DNA of 64,000 nucleotides, taken from positions 711,355 to 775,354 of the forward strand of contig NC_014211.1 of NCBI RefSeq assembly GCF_000092985.1, read 5' to 3'. Made by a program: the position numbers and the translations under genes. Shown here one piece after another: positions 1 through 8,580 of the stretch. The stretch is from Nocardiopsis dassonvillei subsp. dassonvillei DSM 43111 (GTDB lineage: Bacteria; Actinomycetota; Actinomycetes; Streptosporangiales; Streptosporangiaceae). How positions within the stretch are numbered: position 1 is the stretch's first letter; every line of letters begins with the position of its first letter. The notes beneath the pieces were generated by a model. It saw only the letters and a program-made list of their open reading frames with translations, made no database searches and was not told the origin of the DNA.

Positions 1-529
1 CCACGTCCGCCCCGGCCCTTACCGCCGCCTGGTGGGTCATGAGCGCGCTCATCCGCTCCGCCGAGCGCACCATGGCGGCGGCGCGGCCGCGGACGGTCCT
101 CAGCGCCAGGCCCGCCTTCGCCTTGGTGAGTGCGGCCCTCGCCCGCCGTGCCCTGACCCTGGTCCGGATCCGGACGCGGCCCCGCCTGAGGCGCCCGCGC
201 AGGGAACGGCCCGCGGCCCGCCGGAGCGGACGCAGCACCCACCGGTTGAGCAGCGCCGCCGCGAAGTCGAGGAGGCCGAGGGCCATGCGCGCCAGGAGGC
301 CCTGGATCCGCCCCGCGGTCCTGGCCAGCCAGACGAGCCCGCCCACCGTCTCCGAGACGACGTCGCCCTGCCCGCTCGGCGCCCCGGGCACGCCGGGACC
401 GCCCGGGGACAGGAAGCGCCGGGAGTGGGCGTCGGGGACGGCGCGCGCGGCGGGTTCCGCGGGCACGTTCCCCACCTGCGGCGGGGGCGGAGCCGGGGGC
501 GCCGCGGCGGTGGCCGGGGGGCTGGCCAT
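1..529 (-). CDS. Partial hypothetical basic protein, last visible gene of the T4SS-like operon
   Basis: The reading frame opens at an ATG (529) preceded by a strong AAGGAGG ribosome site and stays open to the window edge, giving 176 residues with no stop. The N-terminus is Pro/Ala-rich (about residues 1-55). A hydrophobic or amphipathic stretch follows (about 58-95, including GGLVWLARTAG and ALGLLDFAAALL), then a very Arg-rich segment. It lies 53 bases after the coupling-protein gene in the same direction, so it is probably co-transcribed. I recognise no family. It could be a membrane-associated accessory protein of the secretion system. The C-terminus is outside the window. Confidence 0.6.
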   Translation of the reverse strand, partial: MASPPATAAAPPAPPPPQVGNVPAEPAARAVPDAHSRRFLSPGGPGVPGAPSGQGDVVSETVGGLVWLARTAGRIQGLLARMALGLLDFAAALLNRWVLRPLRRAAGRSLRGRLRRGRVRIRTRVRARRARAALTKAKAGLALRTVRGRAAAMVRSAERMSALMTHQAAVRAGADV

Positions 530-582
530 GGTCGTCCTCCTTGCGGGTCGGGTCGTACGGGGAGAGGGTCCGCGGTGGTGGT

Positions 583-2397
583 TCACCTTCCGCGGGGCGC
601 GTCGTAGCGCACGCGGGCCCTGGTGGTGATCCGCTCCTCGGCCTCCTTGATCGCGGCGGAGACGATCCTGGCCCTGTCGGTCCTGTACCAGGGGCGCATC
701 CGCAGGATCGTGGGCTGGGCGGCCGTGGCGAAGAGCAGGCACTCGCCCTTGTCGATCCTGCGGATGTCGGAGCCCTGCATGATCTCCTGGCGCCGGAGCT
801 GGACGGAGTGGTTGCCCTTGCCCTCGCCGTAGCTGAACGACGTGGTGGAGATGTCGTGCTGGCCGATCAGCTTGGACAGCGCGTCCACGATCTTGTGGTC
901 GTCGAGCCCGGCGCCGAACACCTTCACCGTGGCGGCGGACCACATGGCCTCCATGCCGTTCTCGGTCCAGACCCGCACCCCCTGCCGGTAGCTCTGGAGG
1001 ATGGTGACCGGGACGATGCCGCGCGATCCCAGGTGGGAGTACATGTCGGGCAGGTCCGCGATCTTGCAGATGTTGGCGGCCTCGTCCAGCACGGCCACCA
1101 GCGGCGGGTCGAGCCTGCCGCCCTGCCCCTCCGACGCCTCCTCTCCCGCGATGAAGACCGCGTCGGTGAGGGCGGCGATGAGCGGGGCCGCGGCGGCGCG
1201 GGACTTGCTGAGCAGATGGAGCGTCTGTTTGGTGGTGACGAAGGAGCGCGGGTCGAACTCGTGGTAAGCCGAGCCGTCCGGCGGGGTCACCCACGCCATG
1301 ATCTCGGGGTCGTCCAGACAGCGGGCGGCGGTGCGTGCGGTCGTGTAGATGCCGTCACGCGTCTCGGCGACGATGTTCTGCGTCTCGCGCAGTGCCTCGG
1401 CGTAGGCCGTGAACCCGTGCTCGAAGAGGATGTCCACCGGCTGGGGCAGCTTGGTGTCGTGCAGCCACTCCCCGACCCTGGCCAGGGACTCGCCCCCGAG
1501 CGCCGCGGCGAGCATGAGCTGGGAGAGCAGAGCCCGGGCCGCCGGACCCCACATGTCCTTCTTGGAGTCGTCGTCGATGGTGAGGACGAAGTGCCCGGCG
1601 AGCCGGTAGGCGTCCTCGACGCTGCGCACACCGGCCAGCGGGTTCCACCAGAAGTCCTGCTCCTGGTGGGTGATGTGCTGGGGGTCGAACAGCCAGACCC
1701 GGTCGCCGGTGGCCTGCTCCCGGATCTTCGCCGTGGCCGACCAGACGTCGGCCTTGTTGCTGGTGGCCAGCGCAGGACCGGGCGCGTCCAGGACGTAGGG
1801 GATGGCCATCGCCGTGGTCTTGCCCGCGCGGGGCGCCATGTAGGCGAGGACGGTGTCCTCCCACGACGCGAACAGCCGGGGCCCGTCGCGTCTGCCCGAC
1901 CCCCGCACGTCGCCGATGACCAGGCCGACGTCGGCGTCGGCGAGCGTCCCGCTCCTGATGCCGCGCAGCGAACGTCCGCGCAGCCGGACCGCCTTCTGCG
2001 CGGCCTCGGGGCGGGCCAGCTCGGCGATCGTCTCGTTGTTCCTGTTCAGGGCGGCGACCGCGTCGGGCTGTCCGTACAGCGCGTTCCTGACCCGGACCAG
2101 GATCCACCAGAGGGCGCTGACCGCAGCCGCGGCCAGGACGGAGAACACCACGGCGACCGGGGCGCTCGGCGTGCCCGGCCAGGTCGCCCCGGTGTCCCAG
2201 ACCAGCAGCGAGTACGCCCACATCGGGCCGAACTCGCCGACCGCGCCCCCGGTTACGGCGGCCACGAGCCGCGCCGACAGCCAGAAGAGGAAGAACAGGG
2301 CCACCAGGCCCCACAGGGCGAGCAGCACGAGCAGCGGCGGGGCTCCGGCCGCCGCCGCTCCGCCGCGCACCTGGTACGTGGGTCTGCGCCGTGCCAT
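583..2397 (-). CDS. TraG/VirD4-like type IV coupling ATPase
   Basis: 604 residues. Two N-terminal membrane segments (about 20-48 and 80-102) are followed by a cytoplasmic ATPase domain with Walker A APRAGKTT (about 188-195) and Walker B VAVLDEAAN. The sequence after it (GSRGIVPVTILQSYRQG) matches the TraM-recognition part of TraD/TraG proteins. Coupling proteins hand substrates to a type IV channel at the inner face of the membrane; this role is inferred from family. It sits 7 bases downstream of the VirB4-like gene, in an operon of membrane-channel genes. Whether the substrate is DNA or protein cannot be told, because no relaxase is visible. Confidence 0.85.
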   Translation of the reverse strand: MARRRPTYQVRGGAAAAGAPPLLVLLALWGLVALFFLFWLSARLVAAVTGGAVGEFGPMWAYSLLVWDTGATWPGTPSAPVAVVFSVLAAAAVSALWWILVRVRNALYGQPDAVAALNRNNETIAELARPEAAQKAVRLRGRSLRGIRSGTLADADVGLVIGDVRGSGRRDGPRLFASWEDTVLAYMAPRAGKTTAMAIPYVLDAPGPALATSNKADVWSATAKIREQATGDRVWLFDPQHITHQEQDFWWNPLAGVRSVEDAYRLAGHFVLTIDDDSKKDMWGPAARALLSQLMLAAALGGESLARVGEWLHDTKLPQPVDILFEHGFTAYAEALRETQNIVAETRDGIYTTARTAARCLDDPEIMAWVTPPDGSAYHEFDPRSFVTTKQTLHLLSKSRAAAAPLIAALTDAVFIAGEEASEGQGGRLDPPLVAVLDEAANICKIADLPDMYSHLGSRGIVPVTILQSYRQGVRVWTENGMEAMWSAATVKVFGAGLDDHKIVDALSKLIGQHDISTTSFSYGEGKGNHSVQLRRQEIMQGSDIRRIDKGECLLFATAAQPTILRMRPWYRTDRARIVSAAIKEAEERITTRARVRYDAPRGR

Positions 2398-2404
2398 GGC
2401 CGCC

Positions 2405-3955
2405 TCACTCCCCCCGGATCGCCTGGTCGGTGTCGTACAGGACGAGTTCGTCGCGGGTGAGCGTCATCTGCACCGGGATCCCCAGGCGCTCCGCGCCCGT
2501 CTTGATCAGGTACTTCCCGCGCCCGGGGTGGCGAGCTCCGGGCTGCCAGGAGTCCGGGGACGACCACGACGCCACCAGCCCCTGCTCGGGGGCGGTCATC
2601 GGGGTGATCCGGTTGACCGAGGCGAGTTCGCGCGGCGGCAGCCCGGCCAGGACGGTGATGGCGGAGCGGTCCACGAAGCCCCGCGCCTTGGCCCGGTCCT
2701 CCTCGGTGGCCAGGGCCTCCAGGTCGTTGAGGGAGTGGGTCACCATGACCGACGACATGCCCTTGGACCTGTTGAGCCGGGTGAGGGAGTCGGCGAACTC
2801 CACCAGGCCCGGAGCGCCGCGCAGGGCGCGCCACAGCTCGTCCATCACGCCGATGTAGGAGCGGCGCCGGATGAGGCCGAGGTCGGAGAGCACGGCCGCC
2901 GCGTCCACCATGCCGAAACCGTAGCTCCACGTGCACAGCATCGCCGCGGTCAGCAGCTTGTCCCCGGCGGCTCCCACCCGGGAGATGTCGACGCTGATCC
3001 CCGGCGCCTCCATGTCGAGGGGCCTGGTGGTCTCGGCGTCGAAGACCCCCGCCAGGGAGCCGGTGCACAGCAGGCGGAGCGTGAAGACCAGGTCGTCCAC
3101 GCGCTTGTCGTACGAGTCCCTGCTGTCGGCGCGGGCGAACGAGCGCAGCGAGTCCGGGCCCTCCTCCACCACGTTGAGCACGTCCACGACCGTGGGCTGG
3201 CGACCGGCGAGCCGTTCGTCGAGCAGGTCCACCGCGGCGCCGAGGACGACCTCCTCGGCGTTGCCGATCCTGCCCTCGCGGACCAGGGTGCACAGGGCCA
3301 TCAGCAGCGAGATGCGCCGGGAGCGGACCTCCCAGCGCAGCTTCTCCCGCTCCACCTGCGACAGCCGGTCCATGACCGCCCCCAGAGGGCCGGCGTCGAG
3401 CGGGTTGATCCGGTCCAGGCCGCGCCCGATGCGGATGACCTGGCCGCCCAGGTGCTGGATCAGGTCGGTGTAGTCGGGCTTGGTGTCGCCCAGGATGATG
3501 GCCTGGGAGCCGAAGGCCACCGCCCCGGTGACCAGCCGCTTGACGAACGTGGACTTGCCGGTGCCCGGCTGCCCCAGCACGAAGCAGCCGGGGTTGGTGA
3601 TCAGACCGGCCCTCAGCCACGCCATCGGGTCGAGGCAGACCGCCTCCCCGGAGAGGAGGTCGCGGCCGATCGGCGTGCCGACCGACGGCGGCTTGCTGCT
3701 GGTGACGAACGGGAACAGCCCGCACGCCTGGGCGGTGGTCGCCTGGTACTCGACCGCGTTGGGGATGTTCGGCGAGGCCCCGCCTCCCCGGTGCCGCCAG
3801 CCGAGCAGGGGGGCGACGACCTCCCGGTCCCCCTCCCGCGAGCGGTCCGGCCGCCTCGCCTGCTCCTGGTTCTCCCGCTTCTGCTTGAGGCGTCGGCGCT
3901 CCGCCCGCTGCTGGCGGCGCTCCTCACGGCGGCTCTGCCGGTCGATGATCGCCAT
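2405..3955 (-). CDS. VirB4/TraC-like conjugation ATPase
   Basis: 516 residues. A highly charged N-terminus (about 1-45, Arg/Lys/Gln/Glu) precedes a P-loop ATPase with Walker A GQPGTGKS (128-135) and Walker B YIGVMDELW. VirB4-type ATPases power assembly of, and transport through, type IV secretion channels. No transmembrane segment is evident, so it is likely a cytoplasmic protein docked on the membrane complex. The ATG at 3955 has a GGGAGAGGGAG stretch upstream. It is flanked by the coupling ATPase and an SCO6880-family gene, a typical actinobacterial arrangement. Confidence 0.85.
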   Translation of the reverse strand: MAIIDRQSRREERRQQRAERRRLKQKRENQEQARRPDRSREGDREVVAPLLGWRHRGGGASPNIPNAVEYQATTAQACGLFPFVTSSKPPSVGTPIGRDLLSGEAVCLDPMAWLRAGLITNPGCFVLGQPGTGKSTFVKRLVTGAVAFGSQAIILGDTKPDYTDLIQHLGGQVIRIGRGLDRINPLDAGPLGAVMDRLSQVEREKLRWEVRSRRISLLMALCTLVREGRIGNAEEVVLGAAVDLLDERLAGRQPTVVDVLNVVEEGPDSLRSFARADSRDSYDKRVDDLVFTLRLLCTGSLAGVFDAETTRPLDMEAPGISVDISRVGAAGDKLLTAAMLCTWSYGFGMVDAAAVLSDLGLIRRRSYIGVMDELWRALRGAPGLVEFADSLTRLNRSKGMSSVMVTHSLNDLEALATEEDRAKARGFVDRSAITVLAGLPPRELASVNRITPMTAPEQGLVASWSSPDSWQPGARHPGRGKYLIKTGAERLGIPVQMTLTRDELVLYDTDQAIRGE

Positions 3956-3970
3956 CGGTGCTCCCTCTCC

Positions 3971-5440
3971 CTAACCCATGCCGCGCTGAATGAGGAACGG
4001 CGGACACACCCCGAGGGGCAGGGTCGTGGCGAACGCGACGTCCTGACTGCCCCAGGCGCGGCGCAGCCGGATCCGCGAGGTCTCGGCGGCGGACTCGGTG
4101 TGCGCGACCGCCTGCTTCAACCGCTCCTCGTCGTCGACGGTCGCCGTCGTGTACAGGCTCACCTGCACCAGCCCCGCACCGCGCGTCTCCTCCTGGGCCG
4201 CCTGCTGGGCGTAGGCGACGTCCTGGCGGTCGCGCGCGCTCACCCTGTGGCGCACGCGGGCGGACAGCTCGCTCTTGTACTGGGCGGCGGCGTTCTGCTG
4301 CTCCAGGGCGCGCGCGGCCGCCGCGGCGGGCCAGGGCCGGAACAGCAGCGTGGTCCTCTTGACCCACCGGGTGGGCGAGAGCAGTTCGGCGAGCACCGTG
4401 CTGGTCACGTGGGTGCGCGGCGCCTCCTGCCAGATCCACGAGACGCTCGTGCCGCTGTCGTGGGTGTAGCGGTCGTGGTGCACCTCGGCCTCGACGGGCG
4501 TGGCGTCCGTCCAGTCGACGGTTCCGATGTCCTGGGGCTTGTCGTTCAGCACGGAACTGAGGTCGCTGACCACGGTCGGGTCGTAGGCGGTGCGCACCAT
4601 GGCGACGAGCTGTTCCGGGGTGGCCCGGCCCAGGACCGACACGCCCGTGCTGGCGAGGCTGGTCTCGATCTGGTTGAGGTAGCCGCTGATCTCGACCGCC
4701 GCCTGCATGCGGTCCTTGGGCGCCACAGGGAACTTGCGCGGATCGTAGGTGAGGCTGATCCGGGTCTCGACCTGGGCGCTGACCGAGGGGGCGTTCAGCA
4801 CGAGGTCGCGCATGATCCTCCGGGCGGCCGGGGGGGACTGCGGGTCGATGTCGGCCTCGACGCTGCCGCGCAGCGCGCTTCCGGGGGCGGGCCGTGACTC
4901 GACGGTCACGGTGACCCACTGGATCCACGGCATGTAACCGAGCGAGGCCAGCCACTGGTGCCAGTTGGCCACCCACGTGTCGACGTCGGAGGGCTCCGCC
5001 AGCCACACGGAGTTGGACGAGACCAGGACGGTCGCGGTCATGTGCCCGAGCCGCCGGTTCCAGGCCAGGCCGAACCGGCCGCCCCTGCCGTCCTCGCAGG
5101 AGAGCAGGGTGACGGGCGCCAGGACCCCCGGCAGCTGGAAGGCCCGCGGGTGCTCGACCATCACACCGGCCCGGTAGCGGGTGTGCCCGAGGACCTTGGC
5201 CCACCACCACCGCAGACGCGTCAGCAGGAAGCTGAGCACTGACTCGCCCTGGACCGGCACGGCGGCGAGCAGGAAGGCCACCGTCATGACGGGCAGGATG
5301 TAGAGGGCCAACCGGGGCGCGAACATGCCGGACAGCATCAGCACGACGAGGCCGCCCAGCAGGACGAGGGTGGCGTTGAGCCCCAGCCCGAACAGCCCGA
5401 TGCTGCGTCGGCGGCGCCATCCTCCGTACGTGCGAACCAC
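3971..5440 (-). CDS. SCO6880-family membrane protein of a T4SS-like cluster
   Basis: 489 residues. Two adjacent membrane segments near the N-terminus (about 15-36 and 40-62) precede a long soluble domain without obvious catalytic motifs. The arrangement and sequence resemble the actinobacterial SCO6880 family, which is found beside VirB4- and TraG-like ATPases; it may play a PrgI/VirB3-like scaffold role (inference). The start is a GTG directly abutting the TAG stop of the preceding gene, so translation is probably coupled. The AAGGA ribosome site lies inside the end of that gene. Confidence 0.75.
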   Translation of the reverse strand: MVRTYGGWRRRRSIGLFGLGLNATLVLLGGLVVLMLSGMFAPRLALYILPVMTVAFLLAAVPVQGESVLSFLLTRLRWWWAKVLGHTRYRAGVMVEHPRAFQLPGVLAPVTLLSCEDGRGGRFGLAWNRRLGHMTATVLVSSNSVWLAEPSDVDTWVANWHQWLASLGYMPWIQWVTVTVESRPAPGSALRGSVEADIDPQSPPAARRIMRDLVLNAPSVSAQVETRISLTYDPRKFPVAPKDRMQAAVEISGYLNQIETSLASTGVSVLGRATPEQLVAMVRTAYDPTVVSDLSSVLNDKPQDIGTVDWTDATPVEAEVHHDRYTHDSGTSVSWIWQEAPRTHVTSTVLAELLSPTRWVKRTTLLFRPWPAAAAARALEQQNAAAQYKSELSARVRHRVSARDRQDVAYAQQAAQEETRGAGLVQVSLYTTATVDDEERLKQAVAHTESAAETSRIRLRRAWGSQDVAFATTLPLGVCPPFLIQRGMG

Positions 5441-6967
5441 CTAGACCATCCTTCCGTCTGCTCCGTCGGCGAACTGTGCTCCGGACGCCCCCTCCGGGGC
5501 GGGCGCCGACCCGCCCCCGAAGGCGGCCGGGCCGCCTCCGTCCGGGGCCGTGGCCGCGCCGCCCGGCGCGTCGGCGCCTCCGGCGTCGGCTCCGGAGGCC
5601 GAACCGCCCCCGGAGACCTCGTCCGCTCCGGACGCGGTCGTGTGGCTGTAGGACTGTTCCGAGCCGCTGACCGTCGAACTCACGGACTCCGTCGCCCCGG
5701 AGGCCGCCGCGTCCGTGCCGCCGTCGGCGCCGCCGACCGCGCCCCCGGCGGAGTCCGCGGCCCCGTCGGTGCCTCCGGCTCCGGTTCCGCCCAGGCCGGA
5801 GAGCTGCCCGGTCTGCGTTCCCAGGGCCGACGTGGCCGCGGCCCCCGACCCGGTGCCGGCCGCGCTCACCGCCGCCACCGGGACCGCGTCGCCGCCCGGG
5901 AGCGGCCCGCCCTCGTCGAGGTTGCGCGCCAGGCCCGCGGCGCGCTCGTTGGCCCCGGCCGCCGCCTGCTGGGCGGTGGCGGTACCGCTGTCGGCGGAGC
6001 CCGCGCTGCTCTGGAAGCCGGCGGTGTTCCCGCCACCGTTGTTCCCGCCGCCGCCGCCACCGCCGCCGCCACCGCCGGTGACGGAGTTGAGGCCGCCCGC
6101 GGCCAGCGCCATCATCCACACGCTCCCCGAGCTCATGAGCTTCATGAGGACGGGGAGCGCGCCGGTGGCCAGGAGCATGACCGCCGCTCCGGTGAGGTAC
6201 CTGAGCAGGTCGTCCCCGCCGGGGCCCGCGCTCGCGAGGACGACGAGACCGACCAGGTAGATCATCAGGAGGAGGGGCTTGTACAGGAAGCAGGCGAACA
6301 GCCAGCCGATGACCTTCGGGAAGATCTTCAGGTTCGGGATCATGCTGCTGGCCGCGGCCAGGGGCAGCAGACAGGCGATGAGGTAGGTGACCGCCTCCAG
6401 GAGGGCGAGGACGATCATCTGCGCGATCAGCCCGAGGATCACCGCGAGTCCGACCAGCGAGGTCACGGCCCCGCGGGCGACCTCGTTGTCCGCGAACCCC
6501 AGGTCGGCGCCGTCGACGCCCACGCGCATGATGCTCGGGTAGACGCTCTGCGCGGACTCCAGGAAGCTGCTCTGGTCCCCGTAGGTCCCGGTGGTGAGCA
6601 CCATGTTGGTGAGCCCGAAACTGAACTGCCGCAGGATGTAGATGAGGAAGAGCCCGCCGAAGGTGACGACGATGACCGTCAGCAGACCGCGGATCAGGTC
6701 CAGCATCGGGTCGAGGCGCCGGGTCCACAGCAGGCGGATGGCCGCCAGCAGGATGCCCAGCGTGGCCAGGAACAGGACCAGCGGGTTGAAGACGTCCTGG
6801 AGCTGCAGGACTCCCTGGTCCATCTGGAGGTTGAGGCGTCCCTCTCCTCGGCGGTCCGCGTTGTAGACGGGGCTCGACGCGCCGCTGTAGATGAGGAGAT
6901 CGAACATGCGCTCGATGATCCCCTGGAGGCTCTCCGTCACCCAGCCGTCGACTTTTTCGCCGTTCAT
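5441..6967 (-). CDS. TrbL/VirB6-like polytopic channel protein with Gly/Ala-rich tail
   Basis: 508 residues. The first 320 or so contain five to seven hydrophobic segments (VLFLATLGILLAAIRLLW, LLTVIVVTFGGLFLIYIL, SLVGLAVILGLIAQMIVLAL and others), as in VirB6/TrbL inner-membrane channel subunits. The last 190 residues are low-complexity Gly/Ala/Ser, starting with a run of eleven glycines near residue 300. I chose the ATG at 6967 because GGAGGAGG lies 8 bases upstream; an in-frame GTG at 6976 has no spacing from it. The tail is probably disordered and cytoplasmic or extracellular. Confidence 0.7.
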   Translation of the reverse strand: MNGEKVDGWVTESLQGIIERMFDLLIYSGASSPVYNADRRGEGRLNLQMDQGVLQLQDVFNPLVLFLATLGILLAAIRLLWTRRLDPMLDLIRGLLTVIVVTFGGLFLIYILRQFSFGLTNMVLTTGTYGDQSSFLESAQSVYPSIMRVGVDGADLGFADNEVARGAVTSLVGLAVILGLIAQMIVLALLEAVTYLIACLLPLAAASSMIPNLKIFPKVIGWLFACFLYKPLLLMIYLVGLVVLASAGPGGDDLLRYLTGAAVMLLATGALPVLMKLMSSGSVWMMALAAGGLNSVTGGGGGGGGGGGNNGGGNTAGFQSSAGSADSGTATAQQAAAGANERAAGLARNLDEGGPLPGGDAVPVAAVSAAGTGSGAAATSALGTQTGQLSGLGGTGAGGTDGAADSAGGAVGGADGGTDAAASGATESVSSTVSGSEQSYSHTTASGADEVSGGGSASGADAGGADAPGGAATAPDGGGPAAFGGGSAPAPEGASGAQFADGADGRMV

Positions 6968-7026
6968 TCCTTCCACCTCCTCCGGTTCTGGAACCGACTC
7001 CGGTCACTCGTGTCGATGACGCCCGC

Positions 7027-7860
7027 TCACCGTCTCGGGCAGAAGTTCTCGCCGACCTTTTCCTCCCGCTGGTTCCCGCGCACCCAGCCGGGGTATTCGG
7101 TGCAGGCGTAGTACCTCTGCATCTTGGCCTCAGGCAGATCCGCCGGGTAGTGGTCGGGAACGCCTCCCGCGTTCTCCACCGGATTGTCCTCGCAGGCTTC
7201 GCTTCTGTCCCACCACGAAGCGGGGAGGTTGGGGCAGTGGTAGCGGGCGAAACTCCAGTCGGCGGACTCCATGAGATCGAAATGATCGTTATCCGGCGTG
7301 CAGGGGGACGCGCGGAAAGCGTTGGCGAACTCCCCGAAGCTCGGATCGAAGCAGTATTCGTAGCAGTCCTCCGCTCCGTCCCGTGTGCACCGGGGATCGG
7401 TGTCGGACCCGATCGGGACGGTGTGGGCGAGCTCCTCCCACCCGTCGTCGTCGGGGCAGAGGTAGGAGCCGTTCCCGGACTGGAGGGCGCCCGCGCAGTC
7501 GGCGGCCTCGCGCTCGTTGGCGGCCTGCTCCTCCACCAGCGCCCGGATGCTGGTGGAGACGTCCTCCTCGGGATGGTGCAGGGAGCCCTCGAAGAGCATC
7601 GCGGTCAGGCTTCCGGACCCGGCGATCAGCACGACGGCCAGGACGACGTACGGGAGTTCGGCCATACCGCGCGCGGCGATCCAGGGATCGCCGGTGAAGT
7701 TGGCGTGGATCATGCGTCCGCCGATGATGATCAGCGCGAGGACGCCCAGGATGACGCCCAGACCGGCGACGTAGCCGAGGAGGTTGTTCCCGCTGGTCTC
7801 GAAGCTCTGCAGGGCCAGCGGGGCCTGCGCGGCCCCGCCCGCCCGTTCCCACGGCACCAT
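7027..7860 (-). CDS. Membrane protein with Cys-rich extracytoplasmic domain
   Basis: 277 residues. Two hydrophobic segments (about 26-48 and 70-90) are followed by a 185-residue domain with about ten cysteines (CAGALQ, YLCPDDD, DCYEYCFDP, YHCPNL, FCPRR), which suggests a disulfide-bonded domain outside the membrane. It lies between the pilin-like genes and the TrbL-like gene in one leftward operon and may form part of the envelope-spanning assembly (inference). I do not recognise a named family. The ATG is preceded by AGGGGGAC. Confidence 0.65.
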   Translation of the reverse strand: MVPWERAGGAAQAPLALQSFETSGNNLLGYVAGLGVILGVLALIIIGGRMIHANFTGDPWIAARGMAELPYVVLAVVLIAGSGSLTAMLFEGSLHHPEEDVSTSIRALVEEQAANEREAADCAGALQSGNGSYLCPDDDGWEELAHTVPIGSDTDPRCTRDGAEDCYEYCFDPSFGEFANAFRASPCTPDNDHFDLMESADWSFARYHCPNLPASWWDRSEACEDNPVENAGGVPDHYPADLPEAKMQRYYACTEYPGWVRGNQREEKVGENFCPRR

Positions 7861-7888
7861 GTCCCCCTGCCCACCTCTTCCGGTTCGT

Positions 7889-8233
7889 TCAGACCCCCGC
7901 CAGCGTGGTGACGACGGAAATGGCGACCAGCATGAGGGAGACCCCCATGATGGTCCACACGACGCCGCCGACCCCGTCCGCGGCGATCTCGGACCGCCCC
8001 AGCTTCCCGACCGCCATCTTCGCGGCGGAGTAGAGGATGCCGATGACCCCGAGGACGACGATCACCCCCTGCGCCAGCCCGAGGAACCGTTCGATCGGGT
8101 CCGCGTCGGACTGGCCGCTCCACCGGCCCCACTCGGGCAGCTGCGGGACGGGGTCCCACCGCACCTCGGCCGGGAGCAGCGCGCCCAGCTGGACGGCGTC
8201 CGCCGCCCAGGGCAGGAGCGCGGCGAGCGTCAT
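7889..8233 (-). CDS. Pilin-like (VirB2/TrbC-type) small membrane protein, copy 2
   Basis: 114 residues with two hydrophobic segments separated by a short loop, the topology of VirB2/TrbC pilins. Its C-terminal 60 residues closely match the upstream neighbour: GVIGILYSAAKMAVGKLGRS against GIIGILFAAGKMAIGKFGRS, with a shared AADGVGG-VWTIMG core. The start ATG overlaps the upstream stop (ATGA), so the two are translationally coupled. Major pilus or channel subunit is the likely role (inference from size, topology and neighbours). Confidence 0.7.
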   Translation of the reverse strand: MTLAALLPWAADAVQLGALLPAEVRWDPVPQLPEWGRWSGQSDADPIERFLGLAQGVIVVLGVIGILYSAAKMAVGKLGRSEIAADGVGGVVWTIMGVSLMLVAISVVTTLAGV

Positions 8234-8565
8234 CCGCCCGCCACGTCGGCGACCGTCCGGATGACCGGGATGGCGACGAGCATCAGGGAGATGCCCATGA
8301 TCGTCCAGACCAGTCCGCCGACGCCGTCGGCGGCGAGGTCGGACCGGCCGAACTTGCCGATCGCCATCTTGCCCGCGGCGAAGAGGATGCCGATGATGCC
8401 GATCACGACGATGATGCCCTGACCCCAGTTGATGATCTGCTGGATGGGGTTGGCGCTGCCGTTGAAGCCCGGAAGCTCCGGGTTGTTCGACCAGTCGAAG
8501 CTGTTCATGGGGAGGACGGCCATGTGGCCGACCAGGTCGCTCGCGGCGTACAGAAATCCGTCCAT
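8230..8565 (-). CDS. Pilin-like (VirB2/TrbC-type) small membrane protein, copy 1
   Basis: 111 residues. The N-terminal 50 are polar with aromatic residues; two hydrophobic helices (IIVVIGIIGILFAAGKMAIG and GLVWTIMGISLMLVAIPVI) flank a conserved RSDLAADGVGG loop. It is a tandem paralogue of the next gene, with divergence concentrated in the N-terminal third. Such paired small hydrophobic genes next to VirB6- and VirB4-like genes are usual for the pilin of minimised Gram-positive type IV systems. Confidence 0.7.
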   Translation of the reverse strand: MDGFLYAASDLVGHMAVLPMNSFDWSNNPELPGFNGSANPIQQIINWGQGIIVVIGIIGILFAAGKMAIGKFGRSDLAADGVGGLVWTIMGISLMLVAIPVIRTVADVAGG

Positions 8566-8580
8566 GCGTATCAGTTCTCC

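Noticed and set aside
1853..4897. Very long plus-strand open frame opposite the VirB4, SCO6880 and coupling genes
   Set aside because: Antisense shadow: Arg/Gly/Ala/Pro-rich, crosses three well-supported genes, has no ribosome site or recognisable domain.
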